From NCBI RefSeq assembly GCF_022321485.1, contig NZ_JAKOGG010000001.1, positions 186,001-250,000 of the forward strand: a stretch of 64,000 bases of DNA, in the 5' to 3' direction. Position numbers and translations under genes: made by a program. This DNA is from Shewanella electrica. Its GTDB lineage: Bacteria; Pseudomonadota; Gammaproteobacteria; Enterobacterales; Shewanellaceae. Each line of letters opens with the position of its first letter. Position 1 is the stretch's first letter. The notes below the pieces were generated by a model, which made no database searches, was not told the origin of the DNA, and worked only from the letters and a program-made list of their open reading frames with translations. Positions 63,298 to 64,000 of this stretch are shown in pieces.

Positions 63298-64000
63298 TTA
63301 GGCGAGGGTGAAGCGATTAACTAACGTTTGTTGCTCGGTGGCCAATACCGTCTGTTGTTGCGCGGCGGTGGCGATTTGCGCCCCCATGCTGGCGCTGCTG
63401 ACCGCAATATCATTGATGGTACGAATGTTTTGCGCAATCTCATTGGTGGTGGCAACTTGCTGCTCGGCAGCGGTGGCGATTTGAGTACACATGTCGGTGA
63501 TCTGCTCAATGGCGCTATTGATATCGCCAAGCTTAGCTTGCACCGATTGCGTTTGGCTGGTGCAGGCTTTTACGTGTTCAAAGCTGGCTTCAATGGCGGA
63601 TGACACACTACTCGCATCGGTTTGAAAGCGGCTGACCAGCGCATCAATTTGTTGAGTTGAGTCTTGGGTGCGTTGCGCGAGCGTGCGCACTTCATCTGCT
63701 ACTACCGCAAAACCGCGGCCATGTTCCCCCGCGCGGGCCGCCTCAATGGCAGCGTTAAGCGCCAGTAAATTGGTCTGTTCGGCCACCACTTTAATCACAT
63801 CAACAATCTCATTGATGGCGCTACTGGAGTCACGCAGTTGTTGCACCACGGTATTGGCCCACGACATCTGCTCGTTGAGCTGCTGCATACGTTGAGTGCT
63901 ACTTTGTACTTCGACTACCCCGGCTGACGATAGCGCTGCCGCCTTGCTCGCAGCATCTGCGGTTAAGGTGGTGCTGTGAGCGATCTCATGCACCGTGGCA
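63298..64000 (-). CDS. Methyl-accepting chemotaxis protein, C-terminal part
   Basis: The 3' end of a chemoreceptor that continues past the right edge, so the N-terminal sensor is not in the window. Visible is the signalling domain with tip [32 protein letters not shown] and a long C-terminal helix ([24 protein letters not shown]). The ATG at 63993 is an internal codon and not a start. The gene is convergent with the TonB receptor. Confidence 0.93.
   Translation of the reverse strand, partial: ATVHEIAHSTTLTADAASKAAALSSAGVVEVQSSTQRMQQLNEQMSWANTVVQQLRDSSSAINEIVDVIKVVAEQTNLLALNAAIEAARAGEHGRGFAVVADEVRTLAQRTQDSTQQIDALVSRFQTDASSVSSAIEASFEHVKACTSQTQSVQAKLGDINSAIEQITDMCTQIATAAEQQVATTNEIAQNIRTINDIAVSSASMGAQIATAAQQQTVLATEQQTLVNRFTLA

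Overview
The window looks like the chromosome of a marine gammaproteobacterium of the Shewanella type (Alteromonadales). This rests on gene content and order: the pilT-pilU pair divergent from yggS-proC-yggT-yggU-DUF4426-rdgB-hemW, mutY-yggX divergent from trmB-yggL-yggN, a MerR-photolyase-cyclopropane synthase stress operon, proBA and dnaKJ, several chemoreceptors and PAS sensors, and no phage or large island. The genus assignment is inference from organisation, not from a database match.

Layout. 0.2-5.2 kb: a PAP2 phosphatase, then a complete curli locus, with csgD on + convergent to a collinear csgB-csgA-csgE-csgF-csgG block on -. The major curlin is very large (494 aa). 5.4-9.7 kb: an unknown periplasmic protein, a LysR/MFS pair and a luciferase-like monooxygenase. 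9.7-11.4 kb: a 780-nt non-coding stretch with strong potential RNA structure, then popT (DUF368). 11.6-19.5 kb: an eight-gene, tightly overlapping operon (TudS-like DUF523/DUF1722, MerR, CPD photolyase, NTF2-like, SDR, FAD amine oxidase-like, DUF1365, cyclopropane fatty-acid synthase) that reads as a light/photo-oxidative stress unit with its own MerR-type promoter. 20-28.4 kb: an orphan cytosolic histidine kinase, gabD, a soluble PAS-PAS chemoreceptor, pepD and a double-Cache chemoreceptor. 28.5-36.3 kb: ruvX, yqgE, yciH, a Fur-box-controlled small membrane protein, a DUF4136 lipoprotein, mscS, an exported tpx, tRNA-Thr and tRNA-Phe, cytochrome b561/yceI, and an MFS transporter. 36.5-48.9 kb: mostly conserved housekeeping genes (yggX, mutY, trmB, yggL, yggN, a LysR gene, hemW, rdgB, yggU, yggT, proC, yggS, pilT, pilU). 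49.1-52.5 kb: a porin-like barrel, the 5' end of a group II intron lodged directly after the porin terminator, a candidate ~350-nt structured RNA with its own promoter and terminator, and an NCS2 purine permease. 52.7-60 kb: proB-proA, ybaK, a DMT exporter, and dnaK-dnaJ behind a textbook sigma-32 promoter. 60.6-64 kb: a large TonB-dependent receptor and the 3' part of another chemoreceptor that leaves the window.

The least explained signals are the structured RNA at about 50.68-51.04 kb, the group II intron remnant beside it, the structured region at 9.87-10.23 kb, an sRNA candidate at 41.73-41.90 kb, and unusual features of the curli locus: the giant two-faced curlin repeat, and a csgE that starts directly after a terminator with no Shine-Dalgarno sequence. 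All helices and promoters were read by eye; no folding, homology or expression computation was run.
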